Source: a virus
IMG/VR virus record: IMGVR_UViG_3300028025_003683
Location: 1 to 54,342 of that record
DNA length: 54,342 nt
Direction: 5' to 3' (one strand)
Both the position numbers and the translations under genes were made by a program. The number at the start of each line of letters is the position of its first letter. Position 1 is the stretch's first letter. Below are positions 14,684-23,068 of the stretch, in pieces. The notes below the pieces were generated by a model, which was not told where the DNA came from, ran no database searches, and saw only the letters and a program-made list of their open reading frames with translations.

Positions 14684-17600
14684 ATGGCAGAAGCTCCTAA
14701 GGTTACCCCTCAGGCTGAGAGTGGCGCTCCGCTCACTCCGAAGACGTCAGACGTACCTCCTCTATATTTTGCTGTCGTTTCGCCTGACGACCCTCGCGCC
14801 GTCATGGACGTTATTGCTATGGTTCCAGCGTCTGCAACCAGCACCGAGCCTTCAGCCTTCCGTCGTGAAGACAAGCAGTGGGTTCCTGACGAGCAGGTTC
14901 TCAAGGACCTCAAGTCAGCGACTCCTCCACCTGTAGTTGCGTTGGACAGCAGCGTTCTTGATGGAGTTCTAAAGCAGGTTGACGGTATCGACCCTGTTGT
15001 TGCGAGCATTAAGCACGCCGATGCCATCGTTGCATCTATGTGGTCACCTAAAGCTCCATCAGCGGGAGACTTCGCTCTTGAAGAAGACGTCTTCTCACTA
15101 CTCTCTGATGAAGAATACGAAATGCTATCTGGCGAAGGTCTCCTAGAGCACTTCTCTATTCAGGCTGCTGGTGGACTAGACCGCAACCGCGGCAACGCAG
15201 AAGAACTTCGCCGCTACTGGACTCGTGGTAAGGGTGCTGCCAAGATTCGCTGGGGCACTCCTGGCGACTGGACCCGTTGTGTTCGTCAGCTTTCAAAGTA
15301 CATGGGCCCACGCGCGAAGGGGTACTGCCAGCTCCGCCACAAGGACGCGACTGGTGTCTACACCGGCAGCCGACTAAACCCAGGGAGAAACAAATCTTTC
15401 TCTAACGACGAGTTCGCTCAGTTGGTAATCGACACTGCTGTTCTAAACGCTCGTGCCGCTGAAGTTCGTAACCGCTTTGCTCTTACAGCTGCTGCTGGTA
15501 TTCCTACCGTTGGAGACACTACAGCGCAGAATGTAAAACCAACCATGGAGTTTGGCTCTGAGTTCTCAATTCCGCTAGTTCTACCTGAAGACCTCGAGTC
15601 TGGTGACAAGCGCAAGTTTAAGCCAGAATCTGTGGAAATTAGAGAACTTCCTCTACCACTACTCTGGCAGATTAAAACTGCTGACGGCCACCAGGGCTCT
15701 GTAGTTGTTGGACGTATTGACTTTATGGAACGCATCAGCGGTGGCATTGGCAACGCTCGCGGTGTATTTGATACCGGAGAGTATGGCAAGGAAGCAGAGC
15801 GCCTAGTACGTAACGGATTTATCCGTGGAGTATCTGCTGACTTGGACCAGTTCGAAGCTAAGGAACAAAAGCTTGGAGTTGATGTACTACAAGACGAGGA
15901 TGACGAAGTTGAGAAAAAGAGTCTCCTAATTAACCGTGCACGAATTATGGCTGTAACAATCGTACCTAAGCCTGCTTTTCAAGAGTGTGTAATCATGCTC
16001 GTTGATGGTACTACCCCTTCCGAGGAGGAAGAAATGAACACTGAAGATGGTCTATACGAGGAGACAGTGGAGCCTACTGCCGAGCAAACCAGCCTCGTCG
16101 CATCTGGATTCCTAAGTCACCCAATTCCTGTAACCCCTCCCCGTGATTGGTTCTTGAATCCTGACTTGAAGAAGCCTACCCCGCTAACTATTGACGACTC
16201 GGGACGAGTCTACGGTCACATTGCTGCATGGCACGTGAACCACATTGGTATGCCTCGCGCAACCAAGCCACCTCGCTCGCGTAGCAAGTATGCCTACTTC
16301 CACACTGGCGTCTGCAGAACTGCAGAAGGTGTCGATGTTCCAGTAGGTCAGCTAACTCTTGCTGGTGGACACGCTCCACTACAGGCTGATGCAAACGCTG
16401 CATCTCGCCACTACGATGACACTGCATCTGCAATCGCTGACGTTCACGCTGGCGAAGACTCTTACGGTATCTGGGTAGCTGGTTCGCTACGTCCAGAGGC
16501 AACCGAAACGCAGATTCGTGCTCTACGTGCATCTTCTCCTTCGGGCGACTGGCGTCCAATCGGCGGCTCGCTTGAGCTTGTTGCAGTTTGCCAGGTAAAC
16601 GTTCCAGGCTTCCCTATCGCTCGTGCGATGGTTGCTGGTGGGCAGGTTATGGCTCTTGTTGCAGCTGGTGCTCACGAGATGGCATTGCTTCGCAGTGACA
16701 TCTCGGGTCAGCTTTCGGCTAAGGCACGACTACTCTCTGAGCTGAACTCAAGCGTGGACACCTTGGACATTCGTGGACGCGTTGCTCGCGCACGCGTTGA
16801 TGCAGAGTTTGGCTACATTTCTCGTGACGAGCGCGAAAAGCTTGCTGGCAAGGGCTTCGCTCTTCCAGATGGCTCATACCCAATCCGCAACGTCGAAGAC
16901 CTAAAGAACGCTATTCAGGCTTACGGCCGCTCGAAAGAGTCAGACCGCGCTAAGGTTCGCAAGCACATTGCAAAGCGTGCCAACGCTCTCAAGGTTCGCC
17001 ACATGGTTCCTGAAGAGTGGAAGAGTCTTTCTAGCCTAGAAGCAGCCACTGCGCTCTCGACCATGCGCGACCGAATTGCAGCCCTAACTGCAGCAGCTCC
17101 GGTTGAAGAAATTTCTGACGAGGACCTAAAGCTTCTCGAAGAGTCAAAAACCGAAGCCGATAAAGAGCGTCAAGACGCCATCGACCTAGTTGAGGCTCAG
17201 AAGAGCGGCGAGAGTGTTGTTGACACCTACGGACCTGATGGCCGTTTGAAGTACACTCCAAAGACCCAGCCTCGTGATGCTCGCGGTAAGTTCCGTAAAG
17301 TTCTTGCCCGTCTAAAGCAGGACCTCGGTGTTGCTGGTCTACAGCGAGCACTTGTCAAAGTACAGACAGCCGAAGACATGGAGTTTGCTGGTAACTACGC
17401 TGGAGCAGCCGCAGCCGCTGGTGACCTTATCAACACCATCGACCGCCTCGACACAGGTGCGCTAGACGCAACTAAACTTGAAAACGTTCGTAACACTGCC
17501 GCAGACCTAGGAAGGGTAATTGCAAACTTGCCACTACCTTTCACTAACCAGGCTCAGAAGGTGCGTTACAGCGATTTACCACCGGCACTAAAGAATCTTA

Positions 17601-17755
17601 TTGATGACATGGTTACCCGCGTGGAAAGCAAGATTGGAAAGAAGGATGCAGACATTGCGACTGCCAACCTTCGTTCCTTTAAAGCCGGTGCAGACGTATA
17701 TTCTCAGTCGGAGATTTCCTCTGAGATGACTACCCTGCTCCGACTCCTTACCTAA
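14684..17755 (+). CDS. Capsid maturation protease, fused multidomain form
   Basis: 1023 residues from ATG 14684, preceded by AGAAGG. Residues about 163-225 (NAEELRRYWTRGKGAAKIRWG, then CVRQLSKYMG and KGYCQLRH) are a segment common in actinophage head proteins. Residues about 315-400 (IRELPLPLLWQIKTADGHQG, then GFIRGVSADLD) match prohead-protease-like proteins. A second conserved block at about 480-660 includes VTPPRDWFLNPDL, GRVYGHIAAWHVNHIG, YAYFHTGVCRTAEG, HYDDTASAIADVHAGED and SGDWRPIGGSLELVAVCQVN; this is the pattern I know from actinophage capsid maturation proteases. A FALPDGSYPIRNVEDLKNAI module follows near 730. The C-terminal 160 residues are helical and could scaffold assembly. The product would cleave the capsid protein's N-terminal region. 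An internal start at 16034 may give a second product. Confidence 0.82.
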   Translation: MAEAPKVTPQAESGAPLTPKTSDVPPLYFAVVSPDDPRAVMDVIAMVPASATSTEPSAFRREDKQWVPDEQVLKDLKSATPPPVVALDSSVLDGVLKQVDGIDPVVASIKHADAIVASMWSPKAPSAGDFALEEDVFSLLSDEEYEMLSGEGLLEHFSIQAAGGLDRNRGNAEELRRYWTRGKGAAKIRWGTPGDWTRCVRQLSKYMGPRAKGYCQLRHKDATGVYTGSRLNPGRNKSFSNDEFAQLVIDTAVLNARAAEVRNRFALTAAAGIPTVGDTTAQNVKPTMEFGSEFSIPLVLPEDLESGDKRKFKPESVEIRELPLPLLWQIKTADGHQGSVVVGRIDFMERISGGIGNARGVFDTGEYGKEAERLVRNGFIRGVSADLDQFEAKEQKLGVDVLQDEDDEVEKKSLLINRARIMAVTIVPKPAFQECVIMLVDGTTPSEEEEMNTEDGLYEETVEPTAEQTSLVASGFLSHPIPVTPPRDWFLNPDLKKPTPLTIDDSGRVYGHIAAWHVNHIGMPRATKPPRSRSKYAYFHTGVCRTAEGVDVPVGQLTLAGGHAPLQADANAASRHYDDTASAIADVHAGEDSYGIWVAGSLRPEATETQIRALRASSPSGDWRPIGGSLELVAVCQVNVPGFPIARAMVAGGQVMALVAAGAHEMALLRSDISGQLSAKARLLSELNSSVDTLDIRGRVARARVDAEFGYISRDEREKLAGKGFALPDGSYPIRNVEDLKNAIQAYGRSKESDRAKVRKHIAKRANALKVRHMVPEEWKSLSSLEAATALSTMRDRIAALTAAAPVEEISDEDLKLLEESKTEADKERQDAIDLVEAQKSGESVVDTYGPDGRLKYTPKTQPRDARGKFRKVLARLKQDLGVAGLQRALVKVQTAEDMEFAGNYAGAAAAAGDLINTIDRLDTGALDATKLENVRNTAADLGRVIANLPLPFTNQAQKVRYSDLPPALKNLIDDMVTRVESKIGKKDADIATANLRSFKAGADVYSQSEISSEMTTLLRLLT
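16022..16036 (+). promoter_or_regulatory. Strong internal Shine-Dalgarno and in-frame ATG inside the capsid protease gene
   Basis: AGGAGG (16023-16028) sits 5 bases before ATG 16034, which is in the same frame as the 14684 gene. Initiation here would give a 573-residue C-terminal protein (16034-17755) starting MNTEDGLYEETVEP, just ahead of the second conserved block. The AGGAGG could be just the codons of a Glu-rich linker, so this is a candidate. Confidence 0.5.
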
Positions 17756-17764
17756 AAAATAAGG

Positions 17765-17856
17765 TACAATTAATGATAGGTGGAGTGCCTCCACGCCATG
17801 TTGCGTGATGAGTCCCTCAGCCTTGACTGTTCACCAATAGGTGCAATCCTGCACTT
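17765..17856 (+). promoter_or_regulatory. Candidate promoter and structured 5' leader of the major capsid gene
   Basis: A -10-like TACAAT (17765-17770) is followed by several hairpins: GTGGAG/CTCCAC (17780-17794, 3-base loop), ACGC/GCGT (17793-17806), TGAG/CTCA (17809-17819) and AGGTGCA/TGCACTT (17839-17856, loop ATCC). A strong AAGGAGG precedes the GTG at 17886. No clear -35 box is visible. A similar TACAATT plus hairpin layout lies before the tail chaperone gene. A known riboswitch fold was not recognised. Confidence 0.45.
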
Positions 17857-17885
17857 ATTAATTAAAACTGGCCTAAGGAGGTACA

Positions 17886-19793
17886 GTGGACCACATCAAA
17901 TCGCAGCTAGATAACCTGGCTGAGCTTAGTGACGAACAAGTCACCGAGCTTCAGAGCAGCATTATCAGCCAATTTGAGTCGGTCGAGGGTGAAGACCCTA
18001 CTCCTGAGACAGTTGATGTTATGACATCTCTCGCAGATAGTCTTGACACTGTTCGCGGTGAGCTTTCACGTCGCGAGGTACAAGCTGAAGAGCTTGCTGC
18101 CCGCGCAGCTGAGGCGACCGCACGTGTTAAGGGTGCAGAAGATGTTCAAGAAGACGGAGAGGCTATGGCCGACTATACAGAAGAGGATGCTCCAATGGAG
18201 GATGCTCCAGTAGAAGAAGTTCCTACAGAAGAAGTTCCTGCAGAGGAAGTTCCTATGGAAGAGGTTGGCGAAACCCCTGACGAGGAAGACGAAGACAAGT
18301 TGAAGGCTTATTCAGCCGAAAGCTTTGCTTCAGAAACTGAGACAACATCAACTACCGACGGAGAAGGCTCAGAGCTTTCAACCGAAACCGAGGTTTCTGC
18401 AGACGCAGAGCTTTCAGCCGAAGAGACCACCGAAGCAGCTGTTGAAGCTGTCGAGGGCTCAGAGGCATCAACCCAAGAAACATCATCTATTGCTCCAGAA
18501 GAGCAGGAAGAGCAGGCACCCGTGACCGCCGCAGCAGAACAGCCTTTCGAGGCTCCAGCTGACCGTCAGCCTGTAGTTCAGGTAGTCGAGACCGCTCCAG
18601 TGGCAATCACTGCGGGCGCTGACATCCCTGGCTACACAGCCGGCAGCACCATCAACGACATGAGCGAAGTAGCTTCAGCAATGGAGAAGCGCATTCACTC
18701 ACTACGTCGTGTCAACGGTGGAGATGGAGAGCAGCACATCGTTGCATCTATCACCACTCAGTACGGTGAAAACCGCACTCTATCAACCGACGCAGAGTCG
18801 AACTCAGCTAAGATTAACGCTGTTGTTGGCCAGGAGGCACTTGTTGCTTCTGGTGGTCACGCTGCACCTTTCGAGGTTAAGTACGACATCTTCGGTCTTG
18901 GTTCAACCACCAACCGTCCAGTCCGTGACTCGCTTCCTAAGTTCCAGGCTGACCGCGGCGGTATCCGCTTCGTAACTCCACCTAGCTTTGCTTCAGGTGA
19001 CTACGCAAATGCTGTTGGCATTTGGACCGCGGCAACCGACACCTTGCCATACAGCAACACCAAGACCAGCTTGACTGTGACCGCTGCTGCTGAGCAGACC
19101 GTGTCAACTGACGCTGTAACCTTGCAGCTACAGTTCGGTAACCTAATGACCCGTGCGTACCCAGAGCTAATTGCCCGTCACAACGAGCTAGCCCTAGTAC
19201 AGCACGCGCGTGAGGCAGAGCAGAACCTTCTAACCAAGATTGGTGACGCTTCAACCGCAGTAACCACCACCTCGACCATCGGTTTCGGCCGTGACTTCTT
19301 GGTACAGGTTCGTCGTGCAGCAGTTGCTTACCGCTCACGTCACCGCATTGACCCTAAGACTCAGCTAAAGGCGATTATTCCTGCATGGGTATATGACGCT
19401 ATGGCTGCCGACCTCACCTTGGCTATGCCTGGTGACGGCACCCTTGCTGTTTCAGAGTCAGAAATCAACGGCTACCTAGCACTAAGCAACGTAACCCTGA
19501 CCCCATCGCCAGACCTAACCGTCTTCGGTGCTCAGGGTGCGACTGCATTGTTGGAGTTCCCAGACAGCTTTGTCTGGTACCTATTCGCAGAGGGCTCGTT
19601 CTTGTTCCTCGACGGTGGTACTTTGGACCTAGGAATTATCCGCGACAGCACCCTAGTCGGCACCAACGACTACAAGATGTTTGTTGAGACCTTCGAGAAC
19701 GTTGCCTTCGTTGGCATCGAGGCTTTGAAGATTACTTCAACCATCACCGTAGCTGGTACCGCTGCAGCACTTGTAAGCGCTGTAGACTACTAA
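17886..19793 (+). CDS. Major capsid protein with N-terminal acidic scaffold-like domain
   Basis: 635 residues from a GTG at 17886 with an excellent AAGGAGG. The N-terminal 80 residues are helical (ELSDEQVTELQSSIISQF, ELSRREVQAEELAARAAEA). Residues 97-127 are an acidic repeat of EDAP and EEVP units, and an acidic Ser/Thr/Glu stretch runs to about 210; together they look like a delta or scaffold domain removed at maturation. From about 240 the HK97-type capsid fold begins: ITAGADIPGYTAGSTINDM, GGIRFVTPPSF, HNELALVQHAREAEQNLL, IGFGRDFLVQVRRAAVAYR, FPDSFVWYLFAEGSFLFLDG. It assembles the icosahedral shell. Codon choice is strongly biased, as expected for a highly expressed gene. It follows the protease gene and is followed by a GC-rich hairpin. 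Confidence 0.92.
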   Translation: MDHIKSQLDNLAELSDEQVTELQSSIISQFESVEGEDPTPETVDVMTSLADSLDTVRGELSRREVQAEELAARAAEATARVKGAEDVQEDGEAMADYTEEDAPMEDAPVEEVPTEEVPAEEVPMEEVGETPDEEDEDKLKAYSAESFASETETTSTTDGEGSELSTETEVSADAELSAEETTEAAVEAVEGSEASTQETSSIAPEEQEEQAPVTAAAEQPFEAPADRQPVVQVVETAPVAITAGADIPGYTAGSTINDMSEVASAMEKRIHSLRRVNGGDGEQHIVASITTQYGENRTLSTDAESNSAKINAVVGQEALVASGGHAAPFEVKYDIFGLGSTTNRPVRDSLPKFQADRGGIRFVTPPSFASGDYANAVGIWTAATDTLPYSNTKTSLTVTAAAEQTVSTDAVTLQLQFGNLMTRAYPELIARHNELALVQHAREAEQNLLTKIGDASTAVTTTSTIGFGRDFLVQVRRAAVAYRSRHRIDPKTQLKAIIPAWVYDAMAADLTLAMPGDGTLAVSESEINGYLALSNVTLTPSPDLTVFGAQGATALLEFPDSFVWYLFAEGSFLFLDGGTLDLGIIRDSTLVGTNDYKMFVETFENVAFVGIEALKITSTITVAGTAAALVSAVDY

Positions 19794-19805
19794 AAAAATT
19801 GTAGC

Positions 19806-19829
19806 GGGGGGCTCGGAAACGGGCCCCCC
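19806..19829 (+). terminator. GC-rich hairpin with GAAA tetraloop after the major capsid gene
   Basis: GGGGGGCTCG (19806-19815) pairs with CGGGCCCCCC (19820-19829) over 10 bp with one G-U, closed by a GAAA loop. No T run follows on the plus strand, so it may be a U-less terminator, an attenuator, or an mRNA-stabilising structure that keeps capsid mRNA abundant relative to downstream genes. Confidence 0.65.
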
Positions 19830-19871
19830 AATACAACAAAACAAACTTAAACTTTAATCTAAGGATTTCAG

Positions 19872-20747
19872 ATGGCTTTCCCAAAGAATGGCGTTGTAGA
19901 GGCACCAAAGATTGTGCCCTCCGCTTTTGGCCTACTCGCTGTAGTCAAGCCAGAGAATTCAGCCGACGAAGACCAGTGGGTCCGAGGCTTCTCACAAGAG
20001 TGGGAAACAACACTTTACTCAGCTACTAACTGGGATGACACAGATTCTACTGACGGCGAAGTTGTCGCTGCAGGAGTGCCAACTTATTACACAGAAATCA
20101 AGCCTTTCTTCATTGAAACAGAAGAGCTACGTTCTGGCCTAGGTTTTCTTGGCCTCGACCGTATTGCAAGACTAGAGCGTCAGATTGAGGGTGTAACTCA
20201 GCACGCTCTAGAGGTCGAGCTTTGGGACGGCGCTGTTCGCAAAGGTGAGAGTCACGCGAACAAAGCTCTCTCATCTTCTACCGCAACTATTCTTAACAGC
20301 GGAACAGCTCTAACAGCACGCCGTGCACTTGCACTTTTGGAGCATGCAATCGGTCAGGCATCTGACGGAGGCGAGCAGGGAATCATTCACATGACTCGAG
20401 ACGTTGCTGCTCTTCTATCGAGCAGCAGCCAAATGCTTCTTCACGAAAAAGAAAAAGACCACCTACAAACTCTAGGTGGCACTCCAGTTATCGTTGGCTC
20501 AGGCTATTCAGGTAACGGACCTACCGGCGCAACTGGCGCGACCGCCACTGACGCCAACAAATGGATTTACGCCACCGGCACTGTCCGCACTTATGTGGGC
20601 AATATCGATGTCGTGAACGACAGTCTAGCGCAAGCTTATGACGTGTCGGGTAACACGAATGACATGCGTCTCAAGGCAATCCGCCCAGCGGCAGTTTACT
20701 TTGATACATCAATCCACCTCGCTGTTCGGGTCGACCTAACAGCTTAA
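19872..20747 (+). CDS. Head-region virion protein, possibly a minor capsid component
   Basis: 291 residues from ATG 19872 with AAGGA upstream. It begins MAFPKNGVVEAPKIVPSAFG and contains EELRSGLGFLGLDRIARLER, ARRALALLEHAIGQASDGG and GIIHMTRDVAALL. The latter half has a short Gly-rich triplet run (GPTGATGATAT) and ends KAIRPAAVYFDTSIHLAVRV. The helix-strand layout ending in a strand-rich VYFDTSIHLAVRV resembles the end of capsid-like proteins, so an HK97-fold relative or vertex component is possible but unproven. Its place between major capsid and tail tube genes supports a virion role. Confidence 0.65.
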   Translation: MAFPKNGVVEAPKIVPSAFGLLAVVKPENSADEDQWVRGFSQEWETTLYSATNWDDTDSTDGEVVAAGVPTYYTEIKPFFIETEELRSGLGFLGLDRIARLERQIEGVTQHALEVELWDGAVRKGESHANKALSSSTATILNSGTALTARRALALLEHAIGQASDGGEQGIIHMTRDVAALLSSSSQMLLHEKEKDHLQTLGGTPVIVGSGYSGNGPTGATGATATDANKWIYATGTVRTYVGNIDVVNDSLAQAYDVSGNTNDMRLKAIRPAAVYFDTSIHLAVRVDLTA

Positions 20748-20771
20748 TAACTACCTAAGGAGAATAGCTAA

Positions 20772-21881
20772 ATGGCTACTCAAGAATATGCTGCTAGCAT
20801 CCAGGGTGTGTCAATTCGTGTCACCCGCTTGGACGCTGCTGGCAACCTACTGACTGGTGCTGGTAACAGCTACACCACCTCAGCATTTATGCGTATTTCG
20901 TTTACCCCTGAATATGAAGAGGGCGACGAAATCACCGAGAAGGGTGCAAACGGTGTTGTATGCGTAACATACAAGGCTCCGGACACTCTAAAGCGTATTA
21001 CCATGGAGCTCGCTATCTGTGAGCCAGACCCGGAGCTTTCAGCTCTTCTATCTGGTGGTCTATTGCTTCGCAAGAACCTCGGAACCGCTGGAGACCCTAA
21101 CGAGAAGTCAATCGGTTGGGCAGCTCCTGGCGTTGGTGACGACCCTGCTGGTAACGGTGTTGCCGTTGAAGCTTGGTCACACGCAGTTAAGGACGGAAAG
21201 CGCGGAGGCGTTCTTCCTTACTTCCACTGGGTATTCCCATACGCTAAATTCCGTCAGTCTGGCGACCGCGTTATCGAGAACGGCCTAATGGCTAACACCT
21301 TCGAAGGCTACGGTCTTGGAAACGTTAACTTCAAGTCAGGCATCGACGGCCGCTGGGAGTTCCCAACTGCTGCAGAGCGCCCATACGCTTACGCACGCAC
21401 CACTTGGGCTCCAACTGGTCTAAACGGCTTCTACACTTGGACCGACAACTCGACTGACCAGACTGTATTTACCGCTGCTGGCGTTCTAAACGCAAGCACT
21501 GTAACTGTAAGCACTGCTCAGGCATGGGTCGGTAACACCACTGCTCAGCTTGTATTCTCTGGCGACCCTAAGCTAGAGGTTGGCGACGTTCTATTCGTTA
21601 AGAACGCTGGTACTTCGTTCGACGGAACCGTTACTGTTACTGCAGCTAACACCAGCGCGATTAGCTACACCAACGCATCAATCACTGCTAACGTTGCTTC
21701 GGCTACTGTTGCTACTGCTACACGTATCCAGGTTGTTAACTCGGTCACTGAGAGCTACCCAAGCCCGATTGCTGTGACTACCCTAGGCACTGCTGGAGAC
21801 ACCTTCAACGTTCCAGGTAACATCAACTACAACGCTGATGCTGCTATCGACAACATCATTGCTGCTAACGAAATCGGTTAA
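20772..21881 (+). CDS. Major tail (tube) protein with C-terminal Ig-like extension
   Basis: 369 residues from ATG 20772 with AAGGAGA upstream. The first 220 residues match actinophage tail tube proteins: SIRVTRLDAAGNLLTGAGNS, FTPEYEEGDEITEKGANG, LKRITMELAICEPDPELSAL, and YFHWVFPYAKFRQSGDRVI. Subunits polymerise into the hollow tube through which DNA passes. After PTGLNGFYTW a C-terminal domain of about 140 residues begins, with alternating V/T/A strands and a KLEVGDVLFVKNAG segment that resembles the HGL-x2-GD repeats of the tail-tip proteins. It would be displayed on the tail surface. The gene precedes the head-tail connectors, and a strong stem-loop follows. Confidence 0.85.
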   Translation: MATQEYAASIQGVSIRVTRLDAAGNLLTGAGNSYTTSAFMRISFTPEYEEGDEITEKGANGVVCVTYKAPDTLKRITMELAICEPDPELSALLSGGLLLRKNLGTAGDPNEKSIGWAAPGVGDDPAGNGVAVEAWSHAVKDGKRGGVLPYFHWVFPYAKFRQSGDRVIENGLMANTFEGYGLGNVNFKSGIDGRWEFPTAAERPYAYARTTWAPTGLNGFYTWTDNSTDQTVFTAAGVLNASTVTVSTAQAWVGNTTAQLVFSGDPKLEVGDVLFVKNAGTSFDGTVTVTAANTSAISYTNASITANVASATVATATRIQVVNSVTESYPSPIAVTTLGTAGDTFNVPGNINYNADAAIDNIIAANEIG

Positions 21882-21893
21882 TAGTAATTAGAT

Positions 21894-21940
21894 AACGGGT
21901 GGTGCGTAGACTGTAGCAATACACCTACGTACCACCCGTT
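21894..21940 (+). terminator. 16-bp stem-loop after the major tail gene
   Basis: AACGGGTGGTGCGTAG (21894-21909) pairs with CTACGTACCACCCGTT (21925-21940) over all 16 positions with one G-U. The loop is 15 bases. It is followed by TATACTTAG rather than a T run. A terminator or attenuator separating highly expressed virion genes from the connector genes is likely. Confidence 0.65.
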
Positions 21941-21961
21941 TATACTTAGTAAGAGGTTTAA

Positions 21962-23068
21962 ATGAGTAACAATCTGTGGGTACAGCCCGAAGAACTTGGA
22001 GCATATTCTGATACTGAATATGCGCTAGAGGCTTGCCAGGTTGCTTCACAACTTCTTTGGTCTATGTCTGGTCGTAAGTATACGGGCGAGACAATTGTGA
22101 CCGAGCGTTACACATGTGTACTAAGAAACAACCGAATGGGCCCGTCTACTAAGACCAACAGCCCTGTACTTTTTGGTGGAGATGTCTACAACATCCCATC
22201 TGGAGACTATGACGAGTACTCAGAACTCGTTGCAGACGGCCTCTCTCCCGACGCACGCATCCGCTTGCGTGGCCGACCTGTCATTAAAATCCACACGATG
22301 CGCAACAAGACTGGAAAAATTCTTGACCCATCGAGCTACTACCTAGTAGACCACTCGACTATCCACGTTGTTGCTGGAACTCCTTGGACTCCTTGCAACA
22401 CTGAAATTACCTATTCTTACGGCACTCCAGTTCCAATTAGCGGCAAGATGGCTGCTCGCACCCTTGCTATGGAGTTTGCAAAACTTTGGGCTGGCGATGA
22501 CGACTGTGCCCTTCCTCAGCGTGTGACCTCTGTATCGCGTCAGGGCGTCTCCTACACCATCCTAGACAACCAAGAGTTTATCCAAGAGCTTCGCACTGGT
22601 ATCTATGTAATCGACCTGTTCCTAAAGACCGTAAACCCAGACAACGCCCGCAAGAAGGCTAAAGTCTTTACCCCGGACGTTCCGCGTGCTCGCCGCTACA
22701 CTGCTAAGCCTTTGGCATTAACTGCGAACACCAGCTTCGACTTAGTTGGGGTTAAGGGCGCGAATGTTGTCTGGAACTCTGCTAACGTTGCGAACGTTAG
22801 CATATTCTTTGCTAACACTGGCTACACCCCTCAGGTAAAGATTAACAATTACGGCGGCACTAAGTCCATAACTATAGACTCATCCAACATCTCTCTTAAC
22901 AATGCCGCCAGCACCATGACTTTTACAGCAACCTACGAAGATACCTTTAATGCAATTGGAATGGTTGACCCCGGCACGTGGACCCTCTATGCCACCCGCA
23001 CTGTCAACAACGTTGCAGAGGTCTCTCAGCTGGCGACGGGAAACATCAGTACTAGGATGTACAGCTAA
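21962..23068 (+). CDS. Head-to-tail adaptor (gp6/gp15-like) with C-terminal decoration domain
   Basis: 368 residues from ATG 21962 with AAGAGG upstream. The N-terminal 230 residues fit an actinophage head-tail adaptor: WVQPEELGAYSDTEYALEAC, QVASQLLWSMSGRKYTG, GRPVIKIHTMRNKTGKIL, TEITYSYGTPVP, ALPQRVTSVSRQGVSYTI, and EFIQELRTGIYVIDLFLKTV. Adaptors dock under the portal and receive the tail. From about residue 250 a separate beta domain of about 115 residues follows (TANTSFDLVGVKGANVVWNS), an unusual addition for an adaptor and probably a surface decoration. The stop overlaps the next ATG (TAATG). Confidence 0.75.
   Translation: MSNNLWVQPEELGAYSDTEYALEACQVASQLLWSMSGRKYTGETIVTERYTCVLRNNRMGPSTKTNSPVLFGGDVYNIPSGDYDEYSELVADGLSPDARIRLRGRPVIKIHTMRNKTGKILDPSSYYLVDHSTIHVVAGTPWTPCNTEITYSYGTPVPISGKMAARTLAMEFAKLWAGDDDCALPQRVTSVSRQGVSYTILDNQEFIQELRTGIYVIDLFLKTVNPDNARKKAKVFTPDVPRARRYTAKPLALTANTSFDLVGVKGANVVWNSANVANVSIFFANTGYTPQVKINNYGGTKSITIDSSNISLNNAASTMTFTATYEDTFNAIGMVDPGTWTLYATRTVNNVAEVSQLATGNISTRMYS

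Noticed and set aside
17806-17835. GTGATGAGTCCC resembles the hammerhead ribozyme core (CTGATGAGTCC)
   Set aside because: The first core base differs, the required GAAA after stem II is absent, and no cleavage-site stem I/III pairing was found.
20535-20570. Collagen-like Gly-x-y tract in the 19872 product
   Set aside because: Only about three triplets are present, too few for a collagen-like fibre domain.
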